Assembly (NCBI GenBank): GCA_946529195.1
Contig: CAMMZE010000023.1
Location: 1-9,100, forward strand
Source: an uncultured Lachnospiraceae bacterium
GTDB lineage: Bacteria > Bacillota_A > Clostridia > Lachnospirales > Lachnospiraceae
Length of the DNA stretch: 9,100 nt
Reading direction: 5' to 3'
In this document: positions 6,790 through 9,100 of the stretch, one piece after another
How the letters are laid out: each line of letters begins with the position of its first letter
Numbering within the stretch: position 1 is the first letter of the stretch
The notes under the pieces: generated by a model
Database searches by the model: none
What the model was told of the DNA's origin: nothing
Seen by the model: the letters and a program-made list of their open reading frames with translations, nothing else
Made by a program: the position numbers and the translations under genes

Positions 6790-7749
6790 TTATTGAGACT
6801 TATTTATCAATCGTTCTCTCTGCCTGTGAAGACGTTCCCGGATGCTGCTTTTCAGGCTCTCCGGCTCTGTGACCCAGATGCCGGGGCCGAAGGATAGAAT
6901 CCGGATCAGAAGCTCCGTTTCATCATTCTTGTCGTAATAAAGGGTCAGCCGGTAGCGGTCCGTTCCATCTTCCTCCGCAATCTTCTCCGTTTCTTTTTCC
7001 AGATAGGAAAAGTGAAGCATGGCCCTTTCCATGGTGCTTTCCACATCGATCAGTTCTAGGACGGCAAAGCTCCGCCGCGGCTGCGGGAAGGGCTCTGCCG
7101 GCAGCGCGTGGTCCGCGGGGCTGATGCTGATGATCCTGGACAGATTCAGCTGCATAGGGACAAATTGCTTGTCCTTTTCGAGGCTGCGGGCATGCAGCCG
7201 GAACTTATCATCCCTTTCCGAGTACTCCAGATGCTCCGGCTGGCACAGCAGGGTGCTCCTTCTATTTTTCCGGTTGAGATAATCCATCCTCAGGGGCTTT
7301 TGATCTCCCAGCGCCTTTAAGATCATTCGAAAATTATTGATGTAAGAGGGATCCTCATAGGGGTCTCCGTCTGTGAATCGATCGAAGTAGGTGATCGATT
7401 CCTGCTGAAACAATGGCCTGACCCCGTTTAGTTCTTCCATTTCTTCCTCTGTGAACAGGCGGATCCTGGGATCCGCAAAGATTGCCTTCAGCCAGCGCTT
7501 CTGCAGCGTTGTCAGGGGCATCTCCGGCTGAAAGAGAATCTCCGTTCCGTAATCCTCATCCAGAAGCGGCCATTTCCCTTTGCGCAGCATCTCCGGAATA
7601 TTCATAATGCTCTCGGAAAATGCCTTCTCCCGGACAATCTGCATCATGCGCCCGCGTGTCAGTTTGCCTTCCACCGCCTCGGCCAGAATGCAGGCGATCA
7701 CATTATAGTAGCTGCCGTATACCTCATGAAATAACTGGTTCTCACTCAT
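6790..7749 (-). CDS. WYL-domain protein, second of pair, 319 aa
   Basis: This is a divergent WYL-family protein. WYL domains are Sm-like ligand or nucleic-acid sensing modules in transcription regulators. The WYL core is about residues 145-210: DYLNRKNRRSTLLCQPEHLE, then DDKFRLHARS (the FRL triplet replaces the W-Y-L signature) and NLSRIISI. A C-terminal WCX-like segment follows at about 225-305. The N-terminal 120 residues are helical but show no clear helix-turn-helix, so the protein may not bind DNA alone. Its ATG at 7749 overlaps the end of the upstream WYL gene by 8 bp (ATGAGTGA), which implies translational coupling and probably a hetero-oligomer, comparable in principle to the PafB/PafC pair of Actinobacteria. 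The ribosome binding site is weak (GGCGGAA), consistent with coupling. The target genes are unknown. Confidence 0.88.
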   Translation of the reverse strand: MSENQLFHEVYGSYYNVIACILAEAVEGKLTRGRMMQIVREKAFSESIMNIPEMLRKGKWPLLDEDYGTEILFQPEMPLTTLQKRWLKAIFADPRIRLFTEEEMEELNGVRPLFQQESITYFDRFTDGDPYEDPSYINNFRMILKALGDQKPLRMDYLNRKNRRSTLLCQPEHLEYSERDDKFRLHARSLEKDKQFVPMQLNLSRIISISPADHALPAEPFPQPRRSFAVLELIDVESTMERAMLHFSYLEKETEKIAEEDGTDRYRLTLYYDKNDETELLIRILSFGPGIWVTEPESLKSSIRERLHRQRERLINKSQ

Positions 7750-8986
7750 AATATTCCGCCGTTTTTTTCAAATCTGCATAAAACTTTTCTATTACTGCGG
7801 GATTGGAACAGCTGATGCGCTCGATCCTTCCGGTCAGGGAATAGATCCAGGGAAGCATTTCTCTTGCGTCATATACATCTGCTGTAAACAGATACCGGTC
7901 CGGTGCGATCTTTTTCACTTGGCCGCAGCGCTTCTCCCGCATAAGACGCTGTACAATAAAGTACTCATACTTTTCTACCCGGATCTCCAGCTCCAGATGC
8001 TCCAGGCCGCCGGTCTCCTCCAGGCCGCCAAAGGAAACGCCCCAGAGATGCTTTGCCTCCCCGCGCGCCTTCCGGGCAAGCTGCTCAAACGCAGGATCCT
8101 CTTTCAGCAGCTCCACCTTGACGATCCGGTCCAGGCGGGTAAAGAAAAATCTGCCTGCCGCCGCATTCCAGCCCAGACAGTACTGGCGTCCGTTTTCTGT
8201 GCTGATATAAATGTTTACGGGCGTATTGATATAGTAAAGATACTCTCCCTCTTCCTCTTCCAGGAGATTTTTCACCGTAAGCCTGACCTTGCGCCGTTCA
8301 TCTATGGCCAGAAGCAGGTCCAGCAAAATCTCACTGTCGATGACCTGCATCAGGTAATGATGCTTGAAATAAAAGTGTTCTTTGTGCTCCGGAAGCTTGT
8401 CCAGCAGGAAGGAACCTGTGACGCCCAGCGGGGCCGTTTCTGAAAAGAAATCCAGCGCATCCTGCCAGGCGGACAAATCTGTCGGTCCCGGCGCGATCCT
8501 GTAAACGATTCTGCCATCTTTCTTTTCTCTCTCAATAATGCCCAGATCTGTCAGCTCATTGAGTTTGCTGCGCACCGTCGACTCATCGGGCAGTCCGCTT
8601 CGTTCAAAGGTCTCCGGATACTCTGCGCAGAGTCCGTCCAGTATCTCCCTGATCCCGGCCTGGCCCTGATCGCGCAAAAAGTCCATCAGAAAAAAGTGCA
8701 GAATAATATCGTTGGCGGTAAAGCTTTTGGTTTTAAATGCCCTGTACAGGGGATTATGGGGGATCGCGCGGCTGTCCACCGAGATGAATACATTTTTGCC
8801 CTGGGCATTTTGGCGGAAGGAAATATAATCCTCCAGCCAGCTTTCGACCCTGCGCCGCTCGTTATCATAGCTGCGGGCACTCTTTATGAATGTAAACTCA
8901 TCCCTGGACCTGAAGCCGTACACATAAAACTCCCGGATATAATCCCGAATTCTCTCGAAATCCTTGATCAGCTCACTGTATGCCAT
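7742..8986 (-). CDS. Winged-helix WYL-domain transcriptional regulator, first of pair, 414 aa
   Basis: This is a probable ligand-responsive DNA-binding regulator. In 414-aa numbering, a winged-helix segment occupies about residues 100-165 (STVRSKLNELTDLGIIERE followed by the wing GRIVYRI). The WYL domain lies at about 225-292, with QYCLGWN at 267-273 in place of W-Y-L and the conserved FTRLDRIVKVELL. A WCX-like C-terminal region ends near residue 400. The N-terminal 90 residues are charged and unassigned. The reading frame opens further, at an ATG at 9028 (428 aa), but that start has a poor ribosome binding site and would leave only about 13 nt of leader. The ATG at 8986 has AAAGGAG 6 nt upstream, and MAYSELIKDF looks like a natural N terminus, so I chose it. 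The gene overlaps the next WYL gene by 8 bp, and both are read from the promoter at 9048-9075. Confidence 0.9.
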   Translation of the reverse strand: MAYSELIKDFERIRDYIREFYVYGFRSRDEFTFIKSARSYDNERRRVESWLEDYISFRQNAQGKNVFISVDSRAIPHNPLYRAFKTKSFTANDIILHFFLMDFLRDQGQAGIREILDGLCAEYPETFERSGLPDESTVRSKLNELTDLGIIEREKKDGRIVYRIAPGPTDLSAWQDALDFFSETAPLGVTGSFLLDKLPEHKEHFYFKHHYLMQVIDSEILLDLLLAIDERRKVRLTVKNLLEEEEGEYLYYINTPVNIYISTENGRQYCLGWNAAAGRFFFTRLDRIVKVELLKEDPAFEQLARKARGEAKHLWGVSFGGLEETGGLEHLELEIRVEKYEYFIVQRLMREKRCGQVKKIAPDRYLFTADVYDAREMLPWIYSLTGRIERISCSNPAVIEKFYADLKKTAEYYE

Positions 8987-9047
8987 CTTATGCTCCTTTA
9001 AACAGACGCCTTCCCTTCCAAAGGACATATTCTACATTTCCGTTTTC

Positions 9048-9075
9048 ATTATAACATATAAAAAAGGAATCTCAA
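9048..9075 (-). promoter_or_regulatory. Promoter of the WYL regulator pair
   Basis: On the minus strand there is a -35 box TTGAGA (9070-9075, five of six consensus bases), a 16-nt spacer and a perfect -10 box TATAAT (9048-9053) preceded by the TGn extension (TGTTATAAT). Transcription should start near 9041, giving a leader of about 55 nt to the preferred ATG at 8986. Confidence 0.8.
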
Positions 9076-9078
9076 AAC

Positions 9079-9096
9079 TGCAGGAGCAGACCTGCA
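9079..9096. repeat. Inverted repeat upstream of the WYL promoter
   Basis: TGCAGG (9079-9084) and CCTGCA (9091-9096) form a 6-bp inverted repeat with a 6-nt loop, ending 4 bp upstream of the -35 box. It could be an operator for autoregulation by the WYL proteins. Alternatively it could be the weak terminator hairpin of a minus-strand gene beyond the right edge, since GTTTTGAG follows on that strand. The sequence alone does not decide between these. Confidence 0.35.
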
Positions 9097-9100
9097 TCAC

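Noticed and set aside
8987..9028. N-terminal extension of the first WYL protein starting at ATG 9028
   Set aside because: The ribosome binding site is poor and the predicted transcript starts only about 13 nt upstream, while the ATG at 8986 has an optimally spaced AAAGGAG.

Overview
This window looks like chromosomal DNA of an anaerobic Firmicute, most likely a Clostridia/Lachnospiraceae-type bacterium. The reasons are strong AGGAGG-type ribosome binding sites, TATAAT-like promoters with extended -10 elements, a rubrerythrin gene and a WYL-regulator pair of a kind common in that group. Base composition is moderate by eye. Every gene I can support is on the minus strand, so transcription runs from the right edge to the left edge. 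No insertion sequence, CRISPR array, integrase or phage structural gene is visible.

From right to left: (1) A clear promoter (about 9048-9075) drives two overlapping genes for WYL-domain regulators. The first (7742-8986, 414 aa from the chosen start) has a winged-helix DNA-binding segment, a WYL domain and a C-terminal extension. The second (6790-7749, 319 aa) is a divergent WYL protein with no obvious helix-turn-helix. (2) A rubrerythrin gene (6132-6680) has its own probable promoter, a perfect Shine-Dalgarno and an excellent intrinsic terminator (6080-6109). (3) A probable extended -10 promoter near 6008-6016 starts a two-gene unit: a giant 1804-aa superfamily 1 helicase (541-5955) with DUF4011, split helicase core, Vsr/DUF559-like nuclease and DUF3320 regions, followed after 7 nt by a 135-aa protein of unknown function (126-533). 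(4) The 5' part of a tRNA, probably tRNA-Pro, runs off the left edge (1-34) behind a near-consensus promoter.

The helicase-nuclease architecture resembles candidate antiphage or nucleic-acid-processing proteins, and WYL proteins often control stress or defence loci. A WYL-controlled defence or stress module beside a tRNA is therefore possible. However, the rubrerythrin gene with its own promoter and terminator separates the regulators from the helicase unit, so functional linkage is inference. The least described element is the small protein coupled to the helicase. Three candidate operator-like inverted repeats sit at the promoters and are unassigned.
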